64,000 bases of DNA from Diphasiastrum complanatum. Taxonomy: Eukaryota; Streptophyta; Lycopodiopsida; Lycopodiales; Lycopodiaceae. The DNA lies in assembly GCA_029204225.1 (NCBI GenBank), contig CM055102.1, positions 30,167,632 through 30,231,631 of the forward strand. Direction: 5' to 3'. Below, in pieces: positions 12,196-24,600 of this stretch. The translations under genes and the position numbers were made by a program. The notes below the pieces were generated by a model. The model was not told the origin of the DNA. It ran no database searches and saw only the letters and a program-made list of their open reading frames with translations. The first letter of the stretch is position 1, and each line of letters begins with the position of its first letter.

Positions 12196-13421
12196 TTATT
12201 CTAAAATAAATCCAACAATTGTGACAAGAGAGTAAATGAGTGTAATTAGATTCCAACATTCTTTGTTTTGACTTTCAAGATCTATCTCAAGAAGGTAGTG
12301 GATAGGCCCAAGATTTGTTGCCATATCAAAGTCGCTTGACATTTGAGTCTTGGTCTTGTGTAATAGGTCAACATGATTACTTAGTAGGAGAGCATCATGT
12401 GCTGTGTCACTCCAAAATCGAGGAACCATTCCTCTTGCTGATCAACATGGTGATGATTCACCATGAATGCATTATGTTCATCATCATCTTCAAGGTTCTG
12501 TTGCATTTCTGTTATTGCATTGGCTTGTTGGTCCAACTGTTTCTTCTTCTTGTTGTTGTTCTTGAGTATTTGGCAGTCTTGGATCTCATGATTCATCCTT
12601 TTGTTGTATTTATAGAACATCTTCTTCTTGTTCTAAGCAGGTTGGTAATTTGATTTGGGCTTGGCCTCTACGATTGATGGAGGACGAGGATGCACCATTC
12701 CTTCGCATATCCTCTTGTAGTAGCATAGTTATGACCCTAGACAAGAAAAGTTCTGAGTGGGTCAAATGACCATCACCTAGCTTTCATATGAGGATGGTAG
12801 GCTAGACAATAAGGTCATGACATCATCCGAATTCTCAATGACTGAACCTATTGTTGCCATCTTCTCAAGCAGAGTCTTAAATTGATTGATGTGATTATGA
12901 ATGTAGTCACCTTTTGACATTTTGAGAGAAAAAAGTTTCTTCCTCATATGCAATTTTGAAGTGATGTCCCTCACTTCATAGTATGTGCTCATAGATGTCC
13001 CAAGCTTTTTTCAAATACTGGGCTTGTCTGATGTGGCCAATCTGTGTGTCTGATATATCAAGGGTGATTAAGACCGAAGCCTTACCATCCCTGAGCATCC
13101 ATTAAGAAATGGCTTGCTCATCAACATTGGGAATTAGTTTGGCACCTGATACTATTTCCCAAAGTTCTTTGGCCATTAGCAAGACTTTCATCTTGAATTT
13201 CTACATATGATAATTTGATCCATTGAGCTTATCTACCATTAGACCAGATTTTGATTGAGAATCCATGTGTCAACTCAAGAGAGCTTTATGTAGACAGTAG
13301 ATTGTATGTCTTCTAGACAATTTAGTGAATGTCTACTTTGTATCGGAACAAGAAATGTTCTGATACTGAGTGCTCTGATATCAAATTATTGTTCTAATAT
13401 CATATAGTTGCTCTGATACCA
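12196..13421 (-). mobile_element. Broken Ty1/copia retrotransposon, gag end (fossil)
   Basis: On the minus strand an initiator-Met primer-binding site (13421-13410, complement of gctctgatacca) is followed by gag. The gag start MDSQSKSGLMVDKLNGSNY lies near 13265, and MSKGDYIHNHINQFKTLLEKM at 12992-12777 is the UBN2-type gag core. Next comes the protease-proximal stretch FMVNHHHVDQQEEWFLDFG (about 12500-12410). A short reverse transcriptase remnant (DMATNLGPIHYLLEIDLES) ends the piece near 12196, so most of pol is gone. It belongs to the same family as the pieces at 13850-14851 and 17490-18055, which share the NHHHV..EWFLD block. Broken, several breaks. Confidence 0.8.
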
Positions 13422-13736
13422 TGTCGAATGGAATGACTCCTCGGTGCATGAGCTATGTTTATCGGATTCGAGCTATCTTCGATAATTCGATGGTAGCTCG
13501 CGAGGGAATTAATTACATTGTTTGGAAGGTACTGAAGTTGATTATAGGTCTAGGATGCTTGCTGTACTTTTCTTTTGAGAAATCTATGTGCCTTTTGTGG
13601 AGTTAAATGCCAAGATTAGCTAGTTTTGGTAACTAGTCTTGATTCTAGCTCATAGTTTGGATCTAGGTCATTGATAGGTGCATTCTCCATCACTTTTGGG
13701 ATTGATTAGGATTCATTTTGCTGTAAAATCTTGTCA
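13422..13736. repeat. LTR-like segment flanked on both sides by primer-binding-like sites
   Basis: This 315-base segment starts TGTCG and ends TTGTCA. On its left edge the minus-strand primer-binding site of the 12196-13421 relic abuts it directly. On its right edge TGGTATCAAAACC (13737-13749) resembles a plus-strand primer-binding site. The TG...CA ends fit an LTR in either direction. The simplest reading is the 5' LTR of the minus-strand relic. The right-hand match may be chance or mark a second element. Confidence 0.5.
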
Positions 13737-13849
13737 TGGTATCAAAACCTAATCAAAAGTGAGCATTAGATTTAATTTATTCAAGCTTACATCCTAGATT
13801 TGAGTAGTATTGGATTTGTCCTTGCTATTACTTGCCAATCTAGTGATTG

Positions 13850-14851
13850 TTCCTTGCCCTTCAAATCAATGAACTAATTTTCAATGAAAGTCACATCTAT
13901 GTTAGGAAAAACTTTACAAGTTTCAATATTGTACAGTCAATACATTCTGTTAGAAGAACAATAGCCAACAAGAATAGTTTTGAATGAATGCCCATCAAGT
14001 TTCTTTCTGTTGTCCTTTGGGACATGATCATAGGCAGTGCATCCGAATACTCTCAAATATTTCAATAAAGGTTTGGATCATGTCCAAACTTCATGAGGGG
14101 TTTTGTTGTTAGGTAGGCCTTTAGTAATACATAGATTCTACATGTAAGCTATTGTTGATACAGTATGTTTCCAGAACGATTTGGGAAATGAATCATGAGG
14201 GATCATGCATTTGGTAGACTCGACTAAGGTTTTGTTCTTCCTTTTGGCTAGTCCATTCGATTGTGGAGAATAAGAAGCTGTAAACTGTTGTTCGAGGCCA
14301 GTAGTTGAACAAAAGTCTTTGAACTCGTTTGATATGTAGTCAAGACCGTCGTCGCTCCTGAGAGCTTCGATTCTTTTGTCTATATAAAACTTAGCATGCT
14401 CCTTGTATTGTTTGAAAAACAGGAAGGCTTCATAGTTGTGCTTCATAAAATATACAACAGTCCTTTTAAAGTAGTCATCAATAAAATGCAAAAAAGGATT
14501 TTGCACAAAGCAGTGATGGTGTCTACATCGGGCCACATATATCAGTTTGTAAAATATCAAGATATGTGTTCTTATTTGACTTAAATGGCCTTCTTGCCTG
14601 TTTTCCTATGATGCAACTATGACAGACAGGAGGGTCGACAATTCGATAGTCTAAAGCAAGAACTGAAGAACGCTTAGACATGTGAGCAATCGATATATGA
14701 TTAAAATGGCCAAGCATGGCTTGTCATGTGTCGCATCGCTCCATAATCAAGGAACCATTCCTCCGATTGTTCGACATGGTGATGATTCACCATGAAGGCT
14801 TCCTGCTCCTCATCGTCTTTGACATTCTGCTTTGTGATGTTGGCTGCATTG
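13850..14851 (-). mobile_element. Copia fragment: protease to integrase (fossil)
   Basis: Minus-strand blocks run from the protease-proximal region (FMVNHHHVEQSEEWFLDYG, about 14800-14745), through GAG-pre-integrase (LGHFNHISI, CHSCIIGKQARRPF; 14717-14523), to the integrase core (RSDDGLDYISNEFKDFC, SYSPQSNGLAKRKNKTLVE; 14560-14138) and then weaker sequence resembling the post-integrase region (about 14050-13860). The piece is cut at 14851-14852 by an LTR of another family, whose insertion removed the gag side. Broken. Confidence 0.8.
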
Positions 14852-15626
14852 TGTGAAGAATTGCCAAAAATTGGCAAATCTAGCTTGATCAAAAACCATG
14901 AAGAATGGTGTAAATTTTGTACATAATTAGGTTCCACACATGTATGGCCAAAATGCCACGTGGAAACCACTCCTAATGTAGGTTAGGTCAAGTCAAGAGA
15001 GTTGGTCATGTCTATTTGGTGGTCATCCCTACTTTATAGGACCTACACCTAAGTTTAAGGTGAAAATTTGACCAACTAGCTACCTACCAAGCATAACTCT
15101 AGGAAATAGACTAGGGTGTCATTTTAAGGCAAGAAGAGTGAGTTAACTTCCTTATTACATGCTGGAAATATCACCTAACTTCAAGAAGAAAGTTGAATTG
15201 CTATGTATTCCAAGCTCCCATAGTAAGAAGATAGAATATTTTTGGAGCTCATTGGCAATCTCAAGCTAGTTCACTATGTACATTGAATTTTTGTGATCCA
15301 AATGCAACCAAATCAATTTATACTTGTTGGCAATCTCAAGCTAGTTCACTATGTACATTGAGTTTTTGTGATCCAAATGCAACCAAATCAATTTATACTT
15401 GTTTCTCAGCTTGAAGGCCGTACTACAGCCTGTATTACACATGTGTGGGCTTGGATTTCAATGTTCATTAATGGTTTTGATTGTTAATGCTTGTTGTTTG
15501 TCAAATTTCCAATCTAGATCAACTCTTTTGTGTCTAGTTTTTTGATAAATTGTTAAGCAAGCATCCAATCACTCTTGTGGATCTTTTGTAGATCCATGTA
15601 TGGTCCTAAAGTACAATACTTTCACA
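14852..15626 (+). mobile_element. LTR (5' or solo) of the TGTGAA family inserted in a copia relic (fossil)
   Basis: The segment starts TGTGAAGAATTGCC at 14852, exactly where the copia fragment stops, and ends TTCACA at 15626, so its tips are inverted (TGTGAA/TTCACA). It is followed by AGGTATTAGAGCCAAG, close to the usual TGGTATCAGAGCC primer-binding site. That makes it a 775-base LTR in plus orientation with a 5' internal stub after it. Its start resembles the LTR at 1446. It carries an internal 75-base tandem duplication. No coding part is recognised downstream. Confidence 0.65.
15252..15401 (+). repeat. 75-bp tandem duplication inside the LTR
   Basis: Bases 15252-15326 and 15327-15401 are the same 75-base unit (beginning TTGGCAATCTCAAGC) with one difference. 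The near-identity indicates a recent duplication after insertion of the LTR. Confidence 0.9.
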
Positions 15627-17489
15627 AGGTATTAGAGCCAAGTACAAGAGCATAGGCCATTGATCTAATGCAAATCCATTTTTAGCAAGTTTTGGTGCTT
15701 AAAACTAGTATTGAGAGGGCAAGCTAGAATCTTGATTTTGGTGAGGAGCTTTGATCCCAAACTTGGTAGGGGTCCAAATCTGTACAGTCCACATGTGTGG
15801 GCACCTCTGAACCTGCATTTAATGCATGGTAATCATTTGATCCAAAGAAATTCAATTTGTGAGCTTTTGATGTAATTTTTGGTGAAAATCTTAGGATAAC
15901 TACCAAGATTGAGTGCCATTGATTAGATTTGACATAGGGTCATGATATCTAATTAATCTAGGATGAAATCAGGTCCTATAAACTAGTTGTACAGGTCTTG
16001 AAAGTACGTCAAAAAGTGTGAGGGAGATTTAGTCATGTTATTGTCCAAAAATAGCCAAAATTGGCTAAAGAGACAAGATGTTTCTAGTGCCAAAGCCATG
16101 CTAGCTCTCCACAGATTTTGACAGAAAAGACACAAGAAACAAAATTGTTCATGAACAATTTTGCGACACACGACACAAAATTGTTTCACAACACAAAATG
16201 CTTCTTGCTCCACGAAAGTCCTTACAAATAAACATTGTTTTCGTTCGCATAACATTGGATTTGGAAAAAAATCAACAAAAGTAGTAAAAAATAGATACCA
16301 ACTTAATCTATTATTCTTTGAACTAGCGCTACATTTTAATATAGTACTCTGAATATCCATAGAAATTCTAGATCAAAAACATTTTGAAATTGTTGAATTA
16401 GGAGAAACCATTCCTCACTCAAAAAATCTGGTAGAGGATATGGCTCTAATCTATCCACTAAAACATTCTTATCAAGAATATAGGTGTGATCACTCTAAAA
16501 GGGATTTTGGAGAACAAGCTTTATACTTTAAAATACCGATATCAGAATGTATGACATCAATAATTCCTGCAATCGATTGAACTGATTGCCATTCAACGAA
16601 ATTTGATGGATACAAATCTGCAAAACCAACAAAAATATCGCAAGAAAAATGTAATATAAAGAAAATGCTAATACTAAAGAAATTTAGTCTGAATATGTAC
16701 ATACTAATCGTATATTCACAATTGCATTTTCATCTATCATTTGGATTCAAATCCTGAATGTTGAGCTCTTTGTGAAGATAAACATGCTGAACTAAAACTT
16801 CCGTGATAAATTGACCGGCAGCTGATAGTTTGAAATCCATTATCATGCCTTTCCAAGAGCTTCTATATATGTTATCCATTTTTTTTTCTTTTTTAGAAAG
16901 AGCCTTTTGAGGAAGGATGCATCAAGATCCATTGATATTTACGATATATTCTTGGTATCCATTGATCTTCTGCATTTTTTTCATTGCAAATATTGATTGC
17001 ATCAATGGTTCCTCTTGGTCTCCGATTATGTGTAGCCATTAGTCCAAAATATGTCTACGCAAGCTGAGAACGGAGAGAACGAAGAGAATGAGAGGTATAC
17101 CTATTAATGACAATCCAAAATATGTCTATGGAAGCTAAGAACAGAGTAAATGAAGAGAATGAGAGGTATATCTAAGAATAACAAAAAGTTCCTAAACTAC
17201 AAGGATTAGTTAACTACAGTTTACCACTATTGACGTCAAATCAACCTTGAGTGTACGCAACAAAAGAGTATTCGGGCAGTAACTGTGGTCCAACCACAAT
17301 TGTTTGTTCTGCCCGACAGGATTTTGAAAATCACAAAATTTGGCCGAAAAAGGCAAAAACAATTTCCGTCCGTCACTGTTACAGTTTGTCACAGATGGAC
17401 ACCATTGATTGGGACACATAAGCATTGAAAGCTTGCGAAGTAAAAAAAAAAGGCATCTTGACAAAGGGCCCATTTTGAATTCTAATATC
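15627..17489. other. No gene recognised; internal stub of an LTR element, then unassigned
   Basis: The first part is probably untranslated internal sequence of the LTR element at 14852. Frames at 15983-16360 (-), 16490-16702 (-) and 17210-17473 (-) show no recognisable domain. An imperfect tandem pair of about 72 bases lies at 17041-17175 (each copy contains AAAATATGTCTA and GAAGAGAATGAGAGGTATA). Confidence 0.5.
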
Positions 17490-18055
17490 TCCTAATGCAT
17501 CCTCGTCCTCCATCAAAGACTTCCAAACTCTCTACTCCAAGAAAGGCTCGAAGAAGCAACTGAAGAGGAAGAAGATGGTCAAACAATTCGACCCAAATCT
17601 AAAGCAGTCGTAGAAGCCAAGCCCAAATCAAAATCAGCAACCTGCTTAGAAGAAGAAGAATATGTTCTATAAATACAACAAAAGAACGAATCATGAAATC
17701 CAGGACTGCCGAATACTCAAGTTCAACAACAAGAAGAAAAAGAAGCAGTTGGACCAACAAGCCAATGCAGTAACAGGAACGCAACAAAACCTCGAAGATG
17801 ATGATGAGCATAATGCGTTCATGATGAATCATCACCATGTCAATCAACAGAAGGAATGGTTCCTCGATTCTGGAGTGACACAACACATGACAAGCCATCA
17901 AGAATGGTTCCACGGATATTTGGCTTACAATATGAAGAAATTCATTCACCTAGGAGACAACAGCTCGCACATGATCGAAGGTGAAGGTATTGTGAAGCTG
18001 AATTTTCAGAATGGACAGTCCAAACTCATTCCAAAAGTATTGTATGTTCCAAATC
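17490..18055 (+). mobile_element. Copia fragment: gag C-terminus to protease (fossil)
   Basis: A plus-strand fragment of the same copia family as the minus-strand relics at 12196-14851. It has the zinc-knuckle neighbourhood FYKYNKRTNHEIQDCRILK, the block NHHHVNQQKEWFLDSG with the protease DSG, and IHLGDNSSHMIEGEGIV. It ends abruptly near 18055 where unrelated repeat sequence starts. A short relic. Confidence 0.8.
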
Positions 18056-18098
18056 CCCCAATCCCCCAACACTTTCATATCAGGGGCGGAGCGGTGGT

Positions 18099-18603
18099 CC
18101 TCATTCCTAGGGGGTGGGAATGGTTTCCCTTGTAACTATGTGAAAAAAAAAAAACAATAGTATTTGTATATAAAATTTGGTGCCGCACTACTGGGGAAGC
18201 TCCACTTTGGCCAATGACATCTTTACACATAATAGCTAGCCAAGGAGAATCCCCAAGTAAATTTCTAAGGGCTTCCTTGCCACCTTATCTATGTTGGAAT
18301 ACTTGGCACCTTGGCTAGCAAAAAACACATCCCTAATGGCTAGAGTAAGTAAGTGACGTTCCTCAATCCTAGGGGGTTGTGCTCCCTCATTCCAAAAAAA
18401 AAAACGATAGTGTTTTGTATATAGAATTGAGTGCCGCACTATTGGAAAGGGGGAGCTTCGCTTTGGCCAATGGCACATATATTACCCATCAAGGAGAAGC
18501 CCTTGAAAAAATTATTGAGGGCTTTCTTGCCACCTTCTCTATGTTGGAAAAAATGGCATTTTGGCTATCAAAAAACACAACCCCAATGGCTAAAGTGAGC
18601 CTT
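18099..18603. repeat. Imperfect tandem duplication, 262-base period
   Basis: Copy 1 (18099-18360) and copy 2 (18361 to about 18603) share CCTCA.TCCTAGGGGG, a poly-A tract, a GTGCCGCACTA.TGG block, CTTTGGCCAATG, CTTGCCACCTT.TCTATGTTGGAA and AATGGCTA.AGT. They look like two copies of one dispersed repeat placed head to tail. The repeat family is not recognised. Confidence 0.75.
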
Positions 18604-18639
18604 TGCAATGCTTACTTTTCTATAGAGAATTAGCAATGT

Positions 18640-20268
18640 TTCGACAATGTTTAGGATCTTTAAACAAATTTTCTATGTCATTTTCCTATGATCTTTGTGT
18701 TGATAAATTTTTCAAACCTCAGTCGAGGTGACGTGTATGTATAGTTACATCCCATAACATGACACCCTTGACAACTTCCTTACATAGTTGAAAGCTGTGA
18801 ATTGATTGTGGCGATTATGTTCAAGTCACCGTGTGCTATATGATAAATAACCATACCAATATACAATTTATTAAAGCTTGAAATGATAGTCTACACACTG
18901 TAGAAAATAATTCTAATAATTAATAAGCAATTTGCAACAACATATACACGCTTTATGTCCATGAAATGTCTTTCTAGATACTTCTAGCGAGAGGTAAAGA
19001 AATAGGCACATGTCTTTAGGTTTTTTAAGGCAAAGGAATTGGAATAAGAGCTCATAGAAAATATAGCCTTAGAGGCCAACAATGTTGAAGACACCTTCAA
19101 CACCAGCCCCAACAAAAATGAGTGAGGCTACCAGAATGAATTCACCTAGTCTCTCCATCCACTCCAATCACATCCTATGCTCCACCCTCATTAACGTCCC
19201 CCATCCTTGCTACATTGCTAAAGTCTCTTCTCTTTTGGAAGTAACCAGTTCCACCATTGTCACCACTGCTTTACTTGCATATGCTTCTACTCAAAGTATC
19301 GACACCACATGACAAACAATTGATAGTTCCTCATCATCCAATAAGGTTCAATTAGAAGCCCACTTTTTTTAATCCACTAACACCTCCCTCTTCATTAGAG
19401 CTCCACTTGCACATCATTCTACACCACCCACAACTAGATCAAGTTGCAACTAGGGAAATAAATCATTTTCCTCAAATGGGCTATCAATGACACTTTTTGT
19501 AACATGACATGTATCTTATACATCAGAGTCACCATAGTAGAAGCGGCATAAGAGACAAGCAAAGGCCCATGAAATGGGCACAACTGCACAATTCAACATC
19601 ATGTCTGACCAACTTGAAGCATTAAAAGTTTAGGTAGATTAGCTCACCACTAAGCAAAATAATTTGGCAACCAAGAGGCCACTTGGGCATCTATACACCC
19701 AATTTTGCCAAAAGCTACAACTTTTACACAAGTGCAAGTCTTACACTTTTCTGAAACAAGTTAAGAAATATAAAATAAAATATAACAATGTTTATGAAGA
19801 ATGAAATGCTCCATTGAAGAAGCATGAGCAAGTTTACTAGGCTCTAAATAGTCGTTGTAATTAGGTTGAAGAGAAGGCCAAGGTATCAAAAGCCCAAGCA
19901 CATTTGCAAATGCTACAAAATAAACCCCTTCCCAATCCTCGCAAAAGTGCAAATCATGGTTCCAGATGGACAAACAAACATTAAATAGCATAGAGCGCGC
20001 TATAAAAGACTATACTAGTTGAATGAAAACATAAACATAATGACTTTGAGATCAAAACGCAAGACATTCTAGAGGCTCTAAAAGAATAAAACAGTGTGCT
20101 TGCTGCACAATTGTCCAAGAAGATGTAAAATGCACGCCAATGCACCTCACAACAATATGAGAATTGTCTCCTCAACTACTTATCCAAACCTTTGCAAGCA
20201 TGTACTTACCAAAAACAATTCAAAGTTCGACTTTAGAATCAGGTGTGCATGTGTGTGCACACACATGC

Positions 20269-20269
<1 letters not shown>
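18640..20269. other. No gene recognised
   Basis: AT-rich sequence. A frame at 19082-19312 rich in Ser, Thr and Pro has no recognisable domain. The stretch around 19560-19720 has a faint gag-like feel but nothing I can support. Confidence 0.5.

Positions 20270-20313
<44 letters not shown>
20270..20313. repeat. (CT)n microsatellite
   Basis: About 22 CT units, preceded by the near-palindromic GTGTGTGCACACACATGCAC. Confidence 0.95.
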
Positions 20314-20316
<3 letters not shown>

Positions 20317-21196
20317 GAGTTCATAATCTTTGTTCCCCTTATTTATGTAATCGCGTAGCTTCAAACTTTCTTTTCTTGCACACTAGCCATACAACACATT
20401 CCCCACTTGCTCTCTCTTATTTGCTTACCGCTCCACATGGTTTGATGCATGATCAGCTTGGTACTTGGAATGAAGGCAAAAAGAGCAACTGCTTTTAATG
20501 CCGGCACTATCAAAATTGCATATAAACGGTAACTTCTAAAATATCATTGATAATCAATAAGCTTGGCCTCTTGACAGGTTTACCTACAAGGGGAACAAAA
20601 ACAGTTTCCATGGGTTTTGCTCGTGAGCAATAGTTCTTGGAAACACAAGAAATATGGGGATTTTCATGAAAGTGTGCATTCATCCTCTGTGTTGCTTTAT
20701 GTATGACATTGAGGTTCTACTGTACTTATCGATGTGTGGACAACCCATCTGCAGTACATATTTCTCGGTGCATGAAAAGAAAGCTAGGAACTCATGTAAC
20801 ATATTGGCTTGATGGCCTAGCCCTCCAGAGACCCCCCTCTCCACATGGAGCTTTACATACAATACATTGTGATATATAAAACAACAAACTTGACATGCGA
20901 GCATGGCATGGCAGTGCTGAATACATTGGTTCACTCAAAATAATATAGGAGTCATAATACTGAAACTTATTGATAATAAAAAAATTGAATTACAAATCTT
21001 GGAAAAGAATTTGGCAATTGGGACGAGTCATGTCAGTATTGACCCATGCATATCTGAGAACCATTCTCAAAGAAGCTAAGCCACAATAGTGCACAAAAGA
21101 TTCAGCAGCACTTGAAATGGATTGGACTACGATTCCCAGCGTAAATGGACCAAAAAGCTATTGCTGAAACGAAGCTTGGAATTGTGCCTAGACAAG
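20314..21196. other. 3' flank of the MATE gene
   Basis: No coding similarity seen. The part just below 21197 should be the 3' untranslated region of the minus-strand MATE gene. Confidence 0.4.
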
Positions 21197-21616
21197 TTAA
21201 GTTCTTGACTGAGTGTCCTCGAATCCTTCCTTGAGAAAGAACCAAGGCCCACTGGCAGTTCCTAATCTGTAGAAAGGCAGACATGTTATTCTCTGATACA
21301 GTACAAATGCATTTTTTAAAAAGTACGATTCACAAAAGCTACAAACTTCATACTTCAAACCCAAATCCAAGGAAAACAGAAAAGTTTCAAGCTTAAGTAC
21401 CAAATCCATGGCCAGTGTTGAAAGCATTCATCAAGGAAAAAAAAATTATGACAATTCACACGTAAACAGCACACTTAAAAATAAACTTTGATGAATTAAA
21501 ATCAGTCCTGAACTTTGTACCTAGAGACAACATTGTCGGTATCATAGTTACCCATTCCGAAATGGAATGCATTTTGGAACGACTTCTGAATGCATTCTAT
21601 TTCGGAACGTGACATG

Positions 21617-21669
<53 letters not shown>

Positions 21670-24600
21670 ACGCATTTCCTTAAATAAAAAAACAACGTAA
21701 GTTGTTCTTAAATTAGTGAAATATATGGAATGACTTTGATCTGCCTTGAATACATTGTTAACATTTCACCTCCCTGAATTATGTTATCACGGCCTAATCC
21801 AATTACTTCAAATGAATGTGAGCAGAATGAGGATAATTTAGCCTCTTCAGAGAGGGGTAATGATGAAAAAGAACAGTTTTTTTTAGAGATGCTAGTCAAA
21901 GCAAAGTATCACTAGAATACATGTTTTATAAGCTGTACTGAACTAATCAGGTCCAGGTAGAAGACTTTGTAAGTGTAAAATGCTTTAAGTCCATCCAATA
22001 AGATTTTGTAAGTGTAAAATGCTTTAAGTCAATCCAATAAAATTGAATTATAATAGAATTCTGTCAACGATATAGTGAAAAAAATCGGTACAGTCTACTT
22101 TGAAAATTGTGAATTGAGAACAGAAAAATTAGGGATGGGATTCTTTTCCAAGAATTTTTTGTTTATATTTTTAAACGTTCGTTCCGTATCCGTACGTATG
22201 GAACACATTCCCTTCCGAATCAAAAGGTTCAGAGCAGTTATCTATGGTCAGTATTGAACTAAATTAACCGCTAGGAATATGACTAGCCTCTCGAGCTCAT
22301 ATGTAAGCAACTGAAGGGCCATAGGTAAGGGCTTTCAAATCCCATCACTTCATTACAGCTGTAGCATCCAATATTGTTGGCTTAGTTGGTTAGCTTGGCA
22401 TCCAAAGTTTCTTGGGTCCCGACTCCCATGTTCAAACCCCCCTTGGAAACCAAGATGCATAACAGCTGTAACACCACAGATTTTTTGTTATTATTATTTG
22501 TCATTCAACACTTCAAGCATGCAGACTCTGATGTTGGCCGTTTCTTTCTGAGGGCAATATCAACTACACACATGAATTATGATACGATATGTATAATAAC
22601 TTTAAATTTTAATTGGCAAGCAGTCGCTGGATTGACTTCTAAGTTCTTGTAGTGGACAGACTGTTTACTCGATGAATGGCCTAGAACCATTGAAAGGCTC
22701 ACTTTAGAAAGGTGGAAAGACTGGCTGTTCCAAGTAGATGAATGCATTGGTTCTTGATGGACCACTCTGATTAGTCGAAAGGCAGACTAATCATGGACTA
22801 TTAGTGGTGAGATTCGCTTTTCGAGCATGGTAGCTACTTACACAATGTGGTTAGCTACCATAGATGATAGTACTAGAAAAAGTAGTACCATTTTGAGCTT
22901 ACAGGTTCAATTGCGAAACTGTTAGAACACTTGACTAAAGAACAAACGAGAGGAAATGAGTAGTGTCAGTAGGTAAAACATGCCATTGAAGACCTCAAAA
23001 CAAGAAAGGAGACCAAATAGTCTCTCGGGGCCTTATTGCCCAAGAGTAACCATGGATTCGCCATTATAGAGTAAGGGGCACAACTCCTCAAGAGGGGCCT
23101 AGGCTTCCTTAGTCCCAGAATAATTCCCATGCTTCATTCCTCCCATTTTCATACATAACGCAGGCAGGCAAAGAGGAGGGAGATATTGTTCTTCAAAGCT
23201 TTTTGGCATAGGAAGACATGAAAATAGGTCGCTAAAGAGGATGAAGGCTAAGTTACCATTCTCTATGAACTCCGTCATGAGCAAGCACAAATTAGTGCTT
23301 GTAAATAAGTACTAGGGGGTGCTACTTCTAAGGGCCACTAGTTTGTTTGCTCTCTCTTTCTCTCGTATTAAGTTTTATGATCTTTGTAAAGACCTTGGCT
23401 CCAACATGGGAATAGCAAGCTTGTGAAGAACAAGCATGGATCTTGGAACCTATCTTGGAGATTGGATCAAGATTCAAGGGGACTCTCTTCCTCTCCTAGA
23501 TACGGATCTTCCTGGCCATCAATGCATGACAGCATTTTTTTTCCTTGAATACCTTTATCTTCTTTCTTTGCTTCTAACAATTTATACGAAGATCTTGTAT
23601 TGTGGATCCATGCTTGTAGTGTTACTTTTCCTGTATGCATGCAGAGGGTATGTTGTGCTAGCAATATACATGCCCCAATATCGGGATGAGGCTTGAAGGT
23701 TCATGATCATCTATCTGTTGCAAAAAACTGTCGATAGGTATCCTTTCTCCTGGATTTGAATCCTCCTGATCGATAGTGGTGTCTCAGCGTTGATCTTGCT
23801 CATTACTCCTTTCTCTTCTAGCATCCTTATTAAAATTTTCGTAAGGATTTTCCACAGTGGATCCTTGCTTGTGATGTTGCTGCTACTTTGTGCATGCAAA
23901 AGGTATGTTAGGTATGCTATGCTAGCAGCTCTATCATTTCTAAGGTTCCAGGAACGCTTGGAAGACCATGACCTTGTACAGTCAACCCTGGATAAATGTT
24001 AGGCCTTGGGAATAGCAGAAAATTAACTAATAGAGAGGGTTAACACATATAGAGGGATTACGATTTGCAGTTGAAAAATTGATGATCCGAAAGGTGATCT
24101 CCTAAATTGTTCAAAAATGGGCATGCATGTATGAACTTCAACATATGGAAGAAAATCGGAGTAAAACAGGGGTATAAAATATTATAGAGGTGTACTTAGT
24201 GGAACCATAGCTTTACCTATGCATACACTTTTATGAGAAATAGAGAATACAAGTGACAAACGCGTGAAAGCTATTGACATTCACACATCATGAAGGACAT
24301 TGGACACAATATTCATCTGTTGTTGCATTGCGCAACTGCTGGAAAATTGATGATTTTATGCTGGACCTAAGGGGTGGTGATGAGGGCTGGGCTAGCAAAA
24401 TGCCCTAAAAGAGAATAATGATGTGTGTGTTGAAAGCCCTATTGACAGGTTTGAAATCATTTTTTGTGAATACCTAAATCCTAAAATGTTGCAGCCCCCA
24501 TATTTGTGTTAATAACATTTATCCAGGTCAGGTTCTTTAAGGTGAGAGTAAATTATGTTAACAAATAACAAAAAACACTTCTGCTGTGTAAAATCCCTGG

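Noticed and set aside
16490-17473. Short minus-strand frames as genes
   Set aside because: No domain, no splice context, AT-rich sequence; likely chance.
22378-22445. Possible tRNA gene
   Set aside because: A and B boxes are present but no acceptor stem or anticodon stem pairs; better read as a SINE head.
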